DNA of 64,000 bases, taken from contig NZ_BSUG01000018.1 in assembly GCF_030161475.1 (NCBI RefSeq), positions 1 through 64,000 on the forward strand, written 5' to 3'. The notes under the pieces were generated by a model. That model was given only the letters and a program-made list of their open reading frames with translations, was not told where the DNA came from and searched no databases. Of the stretch, positions 53,595 to 62,514 are shown one piece after another. Position numbers and translations under genes: made by a program. Each line of letters begins with the position of its first letter. Positions within the stretch are counted from its first letter, which is position 1. The stretch is from Tetragenococcus halophilus subsp. flandriensis. Lineage in GTDB: Bacteria > Bacillota > Bacilli > Lactobacillales > Enterococcaceae.

Positions 53595-53815
53595 ATAAAA
53601 CGAGTAATGTTTTTCCAATTCATTACTCAAGAAAACAAGAAATGAGCAGTATTTTACGAATTTGTTACTTAAAAAGCGTAAAATGAGTAATGAATTGCGA
53701 AATCGTTGCCCAAAAAACCAAAGATAAGTAATGAATTCCTGATTCATTACTCGAAAGTCGGAAAACGAGTAATGTTTTACTGATTCGTTATTCAAAAGTC
53801 CAAAAAATTAAAATT
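53595..53815. repeat. five degenerate palindromic tandem repeats, about 42-bp units
   Basis: Each unit has the form GAGTAATG - TTTTnCnGATT - CATTACTC, an internal dyad, followed by an A-rich spacer with AAAGTC or similar. Units start near 53604, 53640, 53683, 53723 and 53763. It lies between convergent genes. The same arms occur at 15517-15780, so this is a dispersed family. Confidence 0.78.
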
Positions 53816-53827
53816 CTAGAACAAAAT

Positions 53828-53877
53828 AAAAAGGTAACTTCAACATTCGTCTTCGAAAATTGAGGCTACCTTTTTTG
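53828..53877. terminator. bidirectional terminator
   Basis: AAAAAGGTA pairs with TACCTTTTTT around a partly paired middle, between convergent genes. Confidence 0.75.
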
Positions 53878-53888
53878 TTAAAGAGTAT

Positions 53889-54584
53889 CTATATTGCTAC
53901 TTTTATCGCTAATAGGGCAATTAATACGATAATGCCGGGTAAAAAGTTAGAGACTCTTAACTTGGTTACTTGTAATATATTCAAACCAATACCTAAAATC
54001 ATTAAACCTCCGATAGCACTAATTTCATTCATCAGCTGGTCCATAAAACTTGGTGATATCAATTGGACTAAAAAATTTGCCAGAATGGCTATACTTCCTT
54101 GATACAAGACAACAGGTATAAAAGAAAATAGCACGCCATAACCAAAGGAAGCTGTTAACATGATTGCCATAAAACCATCCATCACTGCTTTGGTAAATAA
54201 TGTTTCATGATCGCCGTTAACACCACTTTGAATAGAACCGATAATGCTTAAAGAGCCGATGACAAAAATTAAGGAAGCTGTGACAAAGCCCTCGGCAAAA
54301 GTACTTTCAGATTTAGAAAAATGTTTTTGCAGAAGTAATCCTAAATGATTCATTCCATCTTCAATTTTCAAGGCTTCGCCTATAAGTGCGCCTATCGAAA
54401 GACTCATAATAATAAAAATAAAAGATTGTGCTTCAATGGCCATCTGTATGCCTAAAGCGACAATTCCTAAGCCAATCCCTTTGGTGACTGTCTCTTTCAT
54501 CTCTTCAGAAATGTTTCTGAGTAATACTCCTAATAAACTCCCAACAACTATGGCTAAGCCGTTGGTAACAACGCCTGTCAACAA
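53889..54584 (-). CDS. DUF554 family membrane protein
   Basis: This 231-aa protein has six to seven hydrophobic segments and the typical start GVVTNGLAIVVGSLLGVLLR, with 'IGSIQSGVNGDHETLFTKAVMDGFMAIMLTASFGYGV' in the middle. These are marks of the DUF554/YdfK group, a possible transporter of unknown substrate. It lies alone between the repeat cluster and the P-type ATPase gene. Confidence 0.85.
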   Translation of the reverse strand: MLTGVVTNGLAIVVGSLLGVLLRNISEEMKETVTKGIGLGIVALGIQMAIEAQSFIFIIMSLSIGALIGEALKIEDGMNHLGLLLQKHFSKSESTFAEGFVTASLIFVIGSLSIIGSIQSGVNGDHETLFTKAVMDGFMAIMLTASFGYGVLFSFIPVVLYQGSIAILANFLVQLISPSFMDQLMNEISAIGGLMILGIGLNILQVTKLRVSNFLPGIIVLIALLAIKVAI

Positions 54585-54683
54585 ATATAATCCCCATCCT
54601 TTATTAAAAAAGAGTATAACACAAAGAAAATTAGAGAGATAGCATAATCAGTTGAATTGTTAGAATTTTCTTCATTCGAAAAA

Positions 54684-57245
54684 TCAAAAGCTTGTGTAAC
54701 GTTTACGTAGTTCAATATAAACAAATGGCATCACTGAAATTGCGATAACAACCAGCCACTTAGCTAAATTTATAGGATATAAACCAACAATATTTCCTAA
54801 AAATGGTGTTATAACAATTAAGGCTAGAGCAATCGTACTAAAAATAGTGGTTTTTAATACAAGACTGTTCGTGGTTATGCCAATAGTAAATAAGGAATGG
54901 CGACTACGACAATTATAAATATGGATAATTGTCGTAAAACCAAGGACTAAAAAGGTCATGGACGCATTTGCTGAATCTAATTCTAAATAAGCGGGTATCA
55001 TAGATAAAATCGTAAAGACGATGGTAATTTCAATAATTTTTCCAAGCAAACCATCTGCAAAAATACTTTTATATGAAGGGATAGGATCATGTTTCATAAT
55101 ATCTTTTTCAGCAGGTTCAACGCAAAGAGAAAAACCAGGGATACCATCGGCAATAACTTTAATTAATAGTAGTTGAATTGCTGTAACAGGCGCACCCCAT
55201 CCTAAAAGCATGGAAAGCATGATAATGGATAGTGCGGAGAAATTACAGCCAAGCATAGCATAAATAGATTTGCGGATATTGGCATAAACACGGCGTCCTT
55301 GTTTAACTGCTTCAACTAAAGTAGCGAAATTATCATCTAAAAGCACCATATCCGAAGTTTCTTTTGCGACATCTGTACCTGATCCCATCCCTACGCCAAC
55401 ATCTGCCGCATTCAAAGCAGGAGCGTCGTTCACACCGTCTCCGGTCATAGCTACCACTTCACCTTGTACTTGAAAAGCTTGAACAATCCTAATTTTATCT
55501 TCAGGTGCGGTACGAGCAAAGACGGCAACATTTTGAATAGTGTCTGCTAATTCGTCATCTGATAACTTATTAAGTTCCGCGCCTGTCATCGCCAGTTTTC
55601 CTTCTTCAAACATGCCGACGTCTTTTGCGATTCGTTTGGCTGTTAGTAAATGATCGCCGGTAATCATAACAGGTTTAATACCGGCATCTTTGGCTTGTTT
55701 AATAGCATCTGCGCTTTCAGCTCGAGGTGGGTCGATAATTCCTGCCATACCTAGAAATACTAATCCAGATTCCATCTCTTCTTCGCTTGTATCTAGAGGA
55801 TTGTCTGTCGTTATTTTATAACCCACACTTAAGATGCGGTAAGCTTCAGCTGCCAGTTCATCATGGATACTTTTGGCTTTTGCAATTTTATCTTTTTGAC
55901 TATCTGCGTAATTAATAACGTCAATAGCACCTTTTGTAATCGTTAAGTAGTAGTCATTTATTTTATAAATAATCGTCATTCGTTTTCTAGCAGAAGAAAA
56001 AGGAATTTCATAAATTTTCTCGTAATGATGGAAAGTATTCATGTCATTTTCATTCAAACTTGTTTCAGTCGCATGAACGATCGCTAGTTCAGTAGGGTTA
56101 CCAGATTCACTATGATTCTGACTACTTGATAAATAAAGATATTTTAATACATTTTTAGCTGAATCGGATAATTGTGTGAGATCTGATTCACGTCCCAACT
56201 CAGGTGTCCATATTTCTTTCAAGATCATCTTGTTTTGAGTCAAAGTTCCCGTTTTATCAGAAGTGATAACTGTAGTGTTTCCAATAGTTTCGACTGCCGC
56301 GGGATTGCTGACTAAGGTATTGTGTTTGGCCATATTTCGCATGCCGTAAGAAAGAGAAATTGTGACTACTACAGGTAAAACTTCAGGAACAGCCGCCACT
56401 GCCATAGACAAAGAAATCATAATGGTTTCATCCATTGGGTAGCCTTGAAATTTTCCAATAAGAATAGCGACTAAAGCGGCGGTAATCGCAAGAATACCTA
56501 AATTACGTCCTAACTTCTGCATTCTGATTTCAAGGGGTGCTTTTGTTACTGCTTCAGCGCCCAACATTTCTGAAATTTTACCCATTTCCGTATCTACACC
56601 AACTTCACTGACAATTCCTAATCCTGTGCCATTGGTGACCAATGTACCAGAAAACACTTTATCTTTGCGATCGGATAAAGTATCAGACTCATTCGGTTGA
56701 TACTGCTTATCTTTTTCAGAGGCTAAACTTTCTCCTGTTAAAATCGATTCTTCCATCTGTAAATTACTGGCATCAATCAAAATCGCATCGGCAGAAATCC
56801 GGTCACCTCGTTCAATCACTAAAAGATCACCTACGACTATTTCTTCGCTAGGAATATTTTGATATTCATTTTCGCGGATGACTTTTGCGCTAGGCACACT
56901 AAAATTGTTTAATTCATTCATTGATTTATCCGCTTGATAGTTTTGTCGAATGGATAAAATAATATTTAAAACGACGACACTAAAAATAATGATCGGTTCA
57001 ATATAAGTGTCTCCTGAATGATAAGCCAGGTAAGTAGATACAGTCGTTGCCAAAAGTAAAATAATAATCGTAATATCTTTTAAAGAAGCTTTTAGATAAT
57101 CGAAGAAAGTCTTTTGCTTTTTTTCTGGCAACTTATTTTTGCCATATTTTTCCCGATTACTTGCAACTTGCGATGACGTTAATCCTTCCTTTGTATTTGT
57201 CGTATATTGCTCTTGCAACTGTTTGATTTGTTTTTGACTTGCCAC
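54684..57245 (-). CDS. P-type cation-transporting ATPase (P2 type)
   Basis: About 853 aa. It has an actuator domain with ILTGESLASEK, phosphorylation motif SDKTGTLTQNK, hinge MTGDGVNDAPALNAADVG, ten transmembrane helices and M4 motif VPEVLPVVVT with the key Glu. It resembles Ca2+-ATPases, but the M6 motif reads LIKVIADGIPG where Ca2+ pumps have VNLVTDGLP, and M5 has CNFSALS where they have SNVGEV. The ion is therefore uncertain. GTG 57245 fits GGGGG better than ATG 57260. The leader contains a terminator hairpin. Confidence 0.85.
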   Translation of the reverse strand: MASQKQIKQLQEQYTTNTKEGLTSSQVASNREKYGKNKLPEKKQKTFFDYLKASLKDITIIILLLATTVSTYLAYHSGDTYIEPIIIFSVVVLNIILSIRQNYQADKSMNELNNFSVPSAKVIRENEYQNIPSEEIVVGDLLVIERGDRISADAILIDASNLQMEESILTGESLASEKDKQYQPNESDTLSDRKDKVFSGTLVTNGTGLGIVSEVGVDTEMGKISEMLGAEAVTKAPLEIRMQKLGRNLGILAITAALVAILIGKFQGYPMDETIMISLSMAVAAVPEVLPVVVTISLSYGMRNMAKHNTLVSNPAAVETIGNTTVITSDKTGTLTQNKMILKEIWTPELGRESDLTQLSDSAKNVLKYLYLSSSQNHSESGNPTELAIVHATETSLNENDMNTFHHYEKIYEIPFSSARKRMTIIYKINDYYLTITKGAIDVINYADSQKDKIAKAKSIHDELAAEAYRILSVGYKITTDNPLDTSEEEMESGLVFLGMAGIIDPPRAESADAIKQAKDAGIKPVMITGDHLLTAKRIAKDVGMFEEGKLAMTGAELNKLSDDELADTIQNVAVFARTAPEDKIRIVQAFQVQGEVVAMTGDGVNDAPALNAADVGVGMGSGTDVAKETSDMVLLDDNFATLVEAVKQGRRVYANIRKSIYAMLGCNFSALSIIMLSMLLGWGAPVTAIQLLLIKVIADGIPGFSLCVEPAEKDIMKHDPIPSYKSIFADGLLGKIIEITIVFTILSMIPAYLELDSANASMTFLVLGFTTIIHIYNCRSRHSLFTIGITTNSLVLKTTIFSTIALALIVITPFLGNIVGLYPINLAKWLVVIAISVMPFVYIELRKRYTSF

Positions 57246-57260
57246 ATTAAAAACCCCCAT

Positions 57261-57411
57261 AAAAACAAAAAGAGGTTACGAGATTTAACTTTAAAAATGC
57301 CTACAGTTAAATCTTATAACCTCTTTCATTTCTATCCCGGCGGATAAGAAATGTAAGTTTATATTATTATTTGCCTAAACAAAAGATAGCAAGTTAGAAA
57401 TATAAAGTCAA
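57261..57411 (-). promoter_or_regulatory. promoter and candidate transcription attenuator of the P-type ATPase gene
   Basis: On the minus strand, TTGACT (57406-57411) and TATCTT (57383-57388) are 17 bp apart. The leader then forms hairpin 1 (57327-57353: CATTTCT, bulge, ATCC, loop GCCG). Hairpin 2 is a long stem (57306-57326 with 57268-57289) followed by a T run, ending about 15-20 nt before the start codon. Since the promoter precedes a terminator, expression should depend on read-through. It does not match the yybP-ykoY or M-box patterns I know. Confidence 0.6.
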
Positions 57412-57470
57412 GGTAAAAAGTAAAGAAAATATTTGTTTGCTGTTTCCAGCTTGTTGATGCACACCTTGTT

Positions 57471-58238
57471 TTAATTCCCATACAACCAGAAAAGAGAACG
57501 TATGAAGTAAGGGCTGAAAAAATAAACATCGTGCGTTCCTTCTGCTGTTGTTTCAAATAATAAATTAGCGTCAGAAAAACCTTCTTGTTTGATTGCATGA
57601 ACTGCTTGTTTAGTATATTCAACCATATGTTTTTGTACGCTATCGCGATGGATCCCTTCTAATTCTCCTACATATAGATACATTTTATGCATGCTGCGAT
57701 CAATATTTGGTTTTTTAAAAGTTTTTCCTTGATGTGTAATTTCCTTGCCTTGTAAAAAATTCAACACATCTTCGTACCAAAAAGAAGCAGACAAAATAAT
57801 GTAGTGATGAAATATTTCTGGATAGTAGTAGGATGCAAAAATCGAGACAAGTCCACCAAAAGAACAGCCACCAATCGCAGTATACTCAGCAGATGGATTG
57901 GTTGCATAATGTTTATCAATAAATGGTTTGATCTCATTAACTAAAAGATGTAAGTATTCTGCGGCTTTCCCTCCACTTGAAGATTGGTTTTCTTGTAAAG
58001 CAGCGGCTTGCCAAGGAGTATAATCTTCCTCTCGATTATTTGGATGAACGCCAATAATGATAACAGGTTCAATTTGTTCGCTAATGATCAAATGATCAAT
58101 GTAGTTCAATGCTTGTTTAGCAGCGTTGCCACCATCTTGTAAATAAATCGTGCGATAGTGTTTGTGTGGATCGTATCCAGTGGGTAAGATAACGCTTACT
58201 TTAAAATTCGCGATGTATTCGTTTTTTATTTGGATCAA
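57471..58238 (-). CDS. alpha/beta hydrolase, siderophore (trilactone) esterase-like
   Basis: About 255 aa of the enterochelin esterase D-like family: VSVILPTGYDPHKHYRTIYLQDGG, nucleophile elbow IGGCSFGGLVS and late GTHDVYFF with the catalytic His. No signal peptide, so it would hydrolyse imported ferric catecholate siderophores in the cytoplasm. The TTG at 58238 follows CCGGAGGAAAA at 8 bp. The longer ATG frame to 58325 would run across the Fur-like box and lacks a site. It is divergent from a siderophore ABC importer. Confidence 0.83.
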   Translation of the reverse strand: MIQIKNEYIANFKVSVILPTGYDPHKHYRTIYLQDGGNAAKQALNYIDHLIISEQIEPVIIIGVHPNNREEDYTPWQAAALQENQSSSGGKAAEYLHLLVNEIKPFIDKHYATNPSAEYTAIGGCSFGGLVSIFASYYYPEIFHHYIILSASFWYEDVLNFLQGKEITHQGKTFKKPNIDRSMHKMYLYVGELEGIHRDSVQKHMVEYTKQAVHAIKQEGFSDANLLFETTAEGTHDVYFFSPYFIRSLFWLYGN

Positions 58239-58308
58239 GTGATTTTCCTCCGGTCTTAAATTTTTTAATAGGTCTTGAAAAAAATTTATATTCACTATAT
58301 AATTAAGA

Positions 58309-58323
58309 AAGAGAATTATTCTC
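58309..58323. promoter_or_regulatory. Fur-like box between divergent iron-uptake genes
   Basis: AGAGAATTATTCTCA fits the TGATAATNATTATCA Fur consensus and contains the perfect dyad GAGAATTATTCTC. It lies between the esterase and FecCD genes, near -10-like TATAGT and TATAAG elements on the two strands. Confidence 0.7.
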
Positions 58324-58411
58324 AATTAGAATTTTAATATAAGAGAAAAGAAAAAGAAAGGCTTAAGTTGGAATCTTGCTCAGTAATTAGCAAGAATTTC
58401 AAGGTGATTGG

Positions 58412-59446
58412 ATGAAGAAACTTAATATCTCTTTGGTATTTATTATTTTAATATTTGTTTTACTATTCACAATTCTTTTAGGTGTTAGTTTAGGGACAGT
58501 GAGGATACCTTTAACTGAAACATATACTTCGATTACAAATAAAATTTTAAATCTAGAAGTTGCAAATGAAATTTACTCTGGTGTTATTTGGCAACTTAGG
58601 ATGCCGCGGGTTTTTATGGGATTGATTACAGGAGCTGGCTTGTCACTTTGTGGGATCGTTATGCAAGCAGTGGTGCAAAATCCTTTGGCTGAACCTTTTT
58701 TACTGGGTATCTCAGCAGGAGGTTACTTAGGCGCTACGATTTTTATTATTTTAGGAAGTGGTTTATTAGGTACTTTTAGCGCTTTTGGACTTGCCTTCAC
58801 TGCTTTTTTAGGCGCTTTAAGCGCAGCGATAGCTGTTTTATTTCTTTCTTCTTTCAAAAGTCGTATTACAACCACAAAATTGATTTTATCAGGGACAATT
58901 GTTAACGCTTTATTTAATGCTATTGCCAATTTTATTGTTGTTTTTTCAGGGACAGAAAATACAATTGCGAGAGTTACTTATTGGACAATGGGTTCGTTAA
59001 CTTCTGCAAAGTGGGACAATCTTTTATTGCCAGCGGTTGCGGTTATTTTTTCCATAGTGTATTTCTTTACCCAGTATCGGACGCTAAACACTATGCTACA
59101 AGGTGAAGAAGTAGCGATTACGTTAGGAATTAATGTGAATCTTTATCGGAAAATATATACCGTATTAGTTGCTCTTTTGACGGGGATATTGGTTTCAAAC
59201 TGTGGCATTATCAGTTTTGTGGGTTTAATTATTCCCCATATTTCCAGAGCATTAGTGGGTCCGGACCACCGCAAATTAATTCCTGTAGCGGTACTGACCG
59301 GAAGTATTTTTTTAGTCGTTGTAGATATTTTAGCTCGTACTATGGTTGAAAACAATGAATTACCTATCGGGATCTTTACGTCAATCGTCGGCGCTCCATT
59401 TTTTGCGTTTATTATGATTCAAAAAAATTATCAATTCAAAGATTAG
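58412..59446 (+). CDS. iron-siderophore ABC transporter permease (FecCD family)
   Basis: This 344-aa protein has nine to ten transmembrane helices. Typical stretches are WQLRMPRVFMGLITGAGLSLCGIVMQAVVQNPLAEPFLLG, SFVGLIIPHISRALVGPDHR and ELPIGIFTSIVGAPFFAFIM. Only one permease gene is present, so it should act as a homodimer like BtuC. Its ATPase gene starts 14 bp downstream. The start ATG has AAGGTG upstream. Confidence 0.93.
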   Translation: MKKLNISLVFIILIFVLLFTILLGVSLGTVRIPLTETYTSITNKILNLEVANEIYSGVIWQLRMPRVFMGLITGAGLSLCGIVMQAVVQNPLAEPFLLGISAGGYLGATIFIILGSGLLGTFSAFGLAFTAFLGALSAAIAVLFLSSFKSRITTTKLILSGTIVNALFNAIANFIVVFSGTENTIARVTYWTMGSLTSAKWDNLLLPAVAVIFSIVYFFTQYRTLNTMLQGEEVAITLGINVNLYRKIYTVLVALLTGILVSNCGIISFVGLIIPHISRALVGPDHRKLIPVAVLTGSIFLVVVDILARTMVENNELPIGIFTSIVGAPFFAFIMIQKNYQFKD

Positions 59447-59460
59447 TCAGGAGTAATGTC

Positions 59461-60225
59461 ATGAACCTTAATGTTGAAAATGTAGAAATTTTTCAAGGCA
59501 CAAATAAAGTGATTAAAGGGGTCGATTTGCAAGTTCATGATCACTCTTTCACTGCTTTACTTGGTCCTAATGGTAGCGGGAAATCTACCTTGTTAAAATC
59601 GGTATACCGCGTATTAGAGCCCAAGAGCGGCACTATTTATTTAAACGATTTGGATTTAAAAAATACGCCAACTAAACAAATTGCTCAGCAAATGTCGGTG
59701 GTGTCACAGTTTCAAAATAATAGTTTTGATTTTACAGTAAAAGAAATCGTTCTAATGGGAAGAACGCCTCATTTACGTGCTTTAGAAAAAGAAAGTATCC
59801 GTGATTATGAATTAGTAGAAGAAGCTTTGATAAAAACAGGATTGTATAAATTGCGAGATCGACCTATTTCTCAACTATCAGGAGGAGAGAAGCAGCGTGT
59901 TTCTCTTGCTAGAGCCATTGTTCAGGATCCCAGTTTAATGATCTTGGATGAACCAAGTAACCACTTGGATATCAAATATCAACTAGAAAGCCTTCGTGTC
60001 ATCAAACAATTGGGAGTAAATACTTTAGTGGCTTTACATGATATTTCATTAGCAGCACAATTTTGTGATTATATTTATTTTATCAAGGAAGGAGAAGTGA
60101 AATACTACGGTACACCCAAGGAGGTTATCACAAAAGAAATTTTAAAAGATATCTATGAAGTAGATTGTGAAGTTTACAACGACCCAAAGACACAAAATTT
60201 ATTGATAAGTTATTATACATTTTAA
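59461..60225 (+). CDS. iron-siderophore ABC transporter ATP-binding protein (FecE type)
   Basis: This 254-aa protein has Walker A GPNGSGKST near residue 36, VVSQFQNNSFDFTVKEIVLMGRTPH, signature LSGGEKQRVSLARAI and Walker B MILDEPSNHLD, then ALHDISLA. These are the standard features of FecE/FhuC ATPases. It powers uptake through the preceding permease. The operon order is permease, ATPase, binding protein. Confidence 0.93.
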   Translation: MNLNVENVEIFQGTNKVIKGVDLQVHDHSFTALLGPNGSGKSTLLKSVYRVLEPKSGTIYLNDLDLKNTPTKQIAQQMSVVSQFQNNSFDFTVKEIVLMGRTPHLRALEKESIRDYELVEEALIKTGLYKLRDRPISQLSGGEKQRVSLARAIVQDPSLMILDEPSNHLDIKYQLESLRVIKQLGVNTLVALHDISLAAQFCDYIYFIKEGEVKYYGTPKEVITKEILKDIYEVDCEVYNDPKTQNLLISYYTF

Positions 60226-60243
60226 ATAAAAGGAGAGAATTAG

Positions 60244-61278
60244 ATGAAGCAACGATCGATCTATTTGATAAGTGCACTATTTGCCATTTTGTTTTTATTA
60301 ACAGCTTGCAATTCACAAGAAACAGAAGGGCAGGAAGCTACGGCTAATACAGAAGTACAAGCCGATGAAAACGAGACAACTTACCCTTTAGAGATAGATG
60401 TAACAGATGCTGAAGGAAATACGCAGACACAAACATTTGAAAAAGCACCAGAGCGAGTAGTGACAAATAATCTATCTTCTATTGAAATTTTGTTAGAACT
60501 GGGATTGAAAGACAAAATTGTCGGTACCACTCAACCAGATAATGAAGTGACTGGAAAATTTGCTGATGATGTTGATGATATTCCAGTGATTGGCGATAAA
60601 ATGAATGTATCCAAAGAATCTGTTGCAGAATATGCACCTGATATTGTTGTCGGACGAGAAATGTCATTTGATGACGATTCAATGGGATCAGTTTCCACTT
60701 TAAACGAGTTAGGTGCGCAAACCTATATTCAAACGGCAAGTAGTATGTCTGATAATCCACCATTGACGGCGGTTATTGATGATGTGCGTACGTTAGGACA
60801 GATTTTTAATGTGAATGAACGAGCTGAGGAATATGCTGAAGAGTTAGAAGAACGTTTGCAAGATGTCGTAGAAAAAGCCGATGCAAATAAAGGCGAAGAA
60901 GAGTTAACTCTTCTTCCGATGGTAGCCTATGATGATTCTGATTCAACATTTGCGGCTTTTAATATTTCAGAAGGCTTACAAAGCGATCTGCTTAAACAAT
61001 TAAATATTAAACCTGCAATCGAAGGAAGTAGCTCAGATCCTTCTTTAGAAACGATCATTGATGCTGATCCAGACACTATTCTTTATGTTACCGCTGACCG
61101 TAATGCAGATTTAGATGAAACAGCCGTAGAAAGTATTGAAAACGAACCCTTACTTAAAGGTGTTAGTGCGATTAAAGAAGATCGAATCTATACGACAACT
61201 TACGATGACTTTATGGATTACGGACCGCGTACGTTTGATACATTAGAGATGCTTGGAGAAGAGTTGTATGAAGATTGA
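60244..61278 (+). CDS. iron-siderophore substrate-binding lipoprotein
   Basis: This 344-aa protein has a signal with lipobox LLTAC (Cys near 22), an acidic linker, then an FecB/FhuD-type helical-backbone binding fold ('APERVVTNNLSSIEILLELGLKDKIVGTT', 'ESVAEYAPDIVVGREMSF', and the late 'AIKEDRIYTTTYDDFMDYGPRTFD'). It should present a ferric siderophore, perhaps a catecholate given the neighbouring trilactone-type esterase. The ATG follows AAAAGGAGAG. Confidence 0.9.
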   Translation: MKQRSIYLISALFAILFLLTACNSQETEGQEATANTEVQADENETTYPLEIDVTDAEGNTQTQTFEKAPERVVTNNLSSIEILLELGLKDKIVGTTQPDNEVTGKFADDVDDIPVIGDKMNVSKESVAEYAPDIVVGREMSFDDDSMGSVSTLNELGAQTYIQTASSMSDNPPLTAVIDDVRTLGQIFNVNERAEEYAEELEERLQDVVEKADANKGEEELTLLPMVAYDDSDSTFAAFNISEGLQSDLLKQLNIKPAIEGSSSDPSLETIIDADPDTILYVTADRNADLDETAVESIENEPLLKGVSAIKEDRIYTTTYDDFMDYGPRTFDTLEMLGEELYED

Positions 61279-61343
61279 GTAATTTATAAATAATAAAGAA
61301 TTACGCTTCTTTTTTGCTTAATTTATTTTAATAGTCGGTCATT

Positions 61344-61377
61344 AAAAAATTCCCTAACAAGGTTTAGGGAATTTTTT
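61344..61377. terminator. bidirectional terminator
   Basis: AAAAAATTCCCTAA pairs with TTTAGGGAATTTTTT around a short loop between convergent genes. Confidence 0.88.
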
Positions 61378-61382
61378 ATCTT

Positions 61383-62393
61383 TTATTTTTTGCTTTTCCA
61401 ATTATTACCAAATGTTGCTTGTTGTGTTTCTACATGTCCTCGATGTCCATGAACAGTAATTTTATTAAGAGCAGATTCAATTGATTCAAATTCTTTATCC
61501 GTTAATTCAACATTCCAAGCAGCAAGATTTTCCAGAATACGTTTTTGACTTTTAGAACCAGGGATTGGGATGACATTAGGGTATTTATGCAGCATCCAAG
61601 CAAGTGAAATTTGTGCTTTACTTGCACCTTTTTCTTCTGCAATTTTTTCAAGGATATCTAAGATCGGTTGGTTAGCAATGATATTTTCCTTTGATAATTG
61701 CGGAACGAATTTTCTTACGTCATCGCCTTCAAATTTTGTTTCGGTTGTCACCTTTCCTGATAAAAACCCACTTGCAATTGGAGAAAATGGTACCACACTA
61801 ATGCCATGTTCTAGACAATAAGGAAATATTTCATCTTCGCAATCTCTTTCCATCATTGAATAAAGATTTTGCACGGCAGCCACAGGTGTGACATTATGCG
61901 CTTTTGCAAGAATATCAACTGAAACTTGAGACAATCCCCATTCTTTAATCAATCCTTCATCGATCAACTGTCCCATAACTTTTGCGATATCTTCAATTGA
62001 AATAAATTCATTTACTCTATGCAAATAGTAGAGATCTACATAATCAGTTCCTAAGTTTTTCAATGAAGCTTCTAGGTGCTTTCGGATAACTGTATATAAA
62101 TCTGTTTCATCGGATAGTTCATTTTCATCAATATGAAGTTTTGTCGCTAATACAATATTTTCTCTGAAAGGAGCAACTGCTTTACCCACAAGTTGTTCGT
62201 TGTGCCCCGGGTAAAACCTTTCTTGTCCATAGACTTCGGCAGTATCAAAAAATGTACAACCAAATTCATAAGCTTTTTTTATCGCTTCAATACTATAGGA
62301 CTCTTCCGGAACTTGCCCATAACCATGTGAAAAGCCCATACATCCCATGCCAATCGGTGAAACTTCTAAATTACCAATTTTTCGTTTGTTCAT
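61383..62393 (-). CDS. aldo/keto reductase
   Basis: This 336-aa protein has the AKR marks GMGCMGFSHGYG, FFDTAEVYG (catalytic Asp and Tyr), LATKLH (Lys), DLYYLHRVN (His) and NADPH-binding IPIPGSKSQKRILEN. It would reduce aldehydes or ketones. It is preceded by a MerR-type promoter with a 19-bp spacer, and the MerR-like gene lies just upstream on the same strand, so it should be induced by that regulator. GAGGA precedes the ATG. Confidence 0.9.
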   Translation of the reverse strand: MNKRKIGNLEVSPIGMGCMGFSHGYGQVPEESYSIEAIKKAYEFGCTFFDTAEVYGQERFYPGHNEQLVGKAVAPFRENIVLATKLHIDENELSDETDLYTVIRKHLEASLKNLGTDYVDLYYLHRVNEFISIEDIAKVMGQLIDEGLIKEWGLSQVSVDILAKAHNVTPVAAVQNLYSMMERDCEDEIFPYCLEHGISVVPFSPIASGFLSGKVTTETKFEGDDVRKFVPQLSKENIIANQPILDILEKIAEEKGASKAQISLAWMLHKYPNVIPIPGSKSQKRILENLAAWNVELTDKEFESIESALNKITVHGHRGHVETQQATFGNNWKSKK

Positions 62394-62440
62394 GTGAAGT
62401 CCTCCTTCAAATTTTAAGTAAAACTTTCTTAGATAGTTTT

Positions 62441-62471
62441 ACTTTACCACCTTAGTGTTACTCTAAGTCAA
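62441..62471 (-). promoter_or_regulatory. MerR-type promoter of the aldo/keto reductase gene
   Basis: On the minus strand, TTGACT (62466-62471) and TAAAGT (62441-62446) are 19 bp apart, the long spacer typical of MerR-activated promoters. The spacer holds the dyad CTTAGAGTAACACTAAG (62451-62467). Confidence 0.78.
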
Positions 62472-62514
62472 GCTATTGGATATGATTTTAGCATTTAATC
62501 ATGAGTGGACACAT

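Noticed and set aside
53592-53795. 67-codon minus-strand reading frame
   Set aside because: It is a translation of the palindromic repeat units (recurring KHYSF/NE motifs) and has no ribosome binding site.
53595-53815. CRISPR array
   Set aside because: Units are degenerate along their whole length, there are no unique spacers of equal size and no cas genes are present.
57261-57411. yybP-ykoY manganese riboswitch before the P-type ATPase
   Set aside because: The GGGGAGUA and matching loop motifs of that class are absent; only a short bulged hairpin and a terminator are present.
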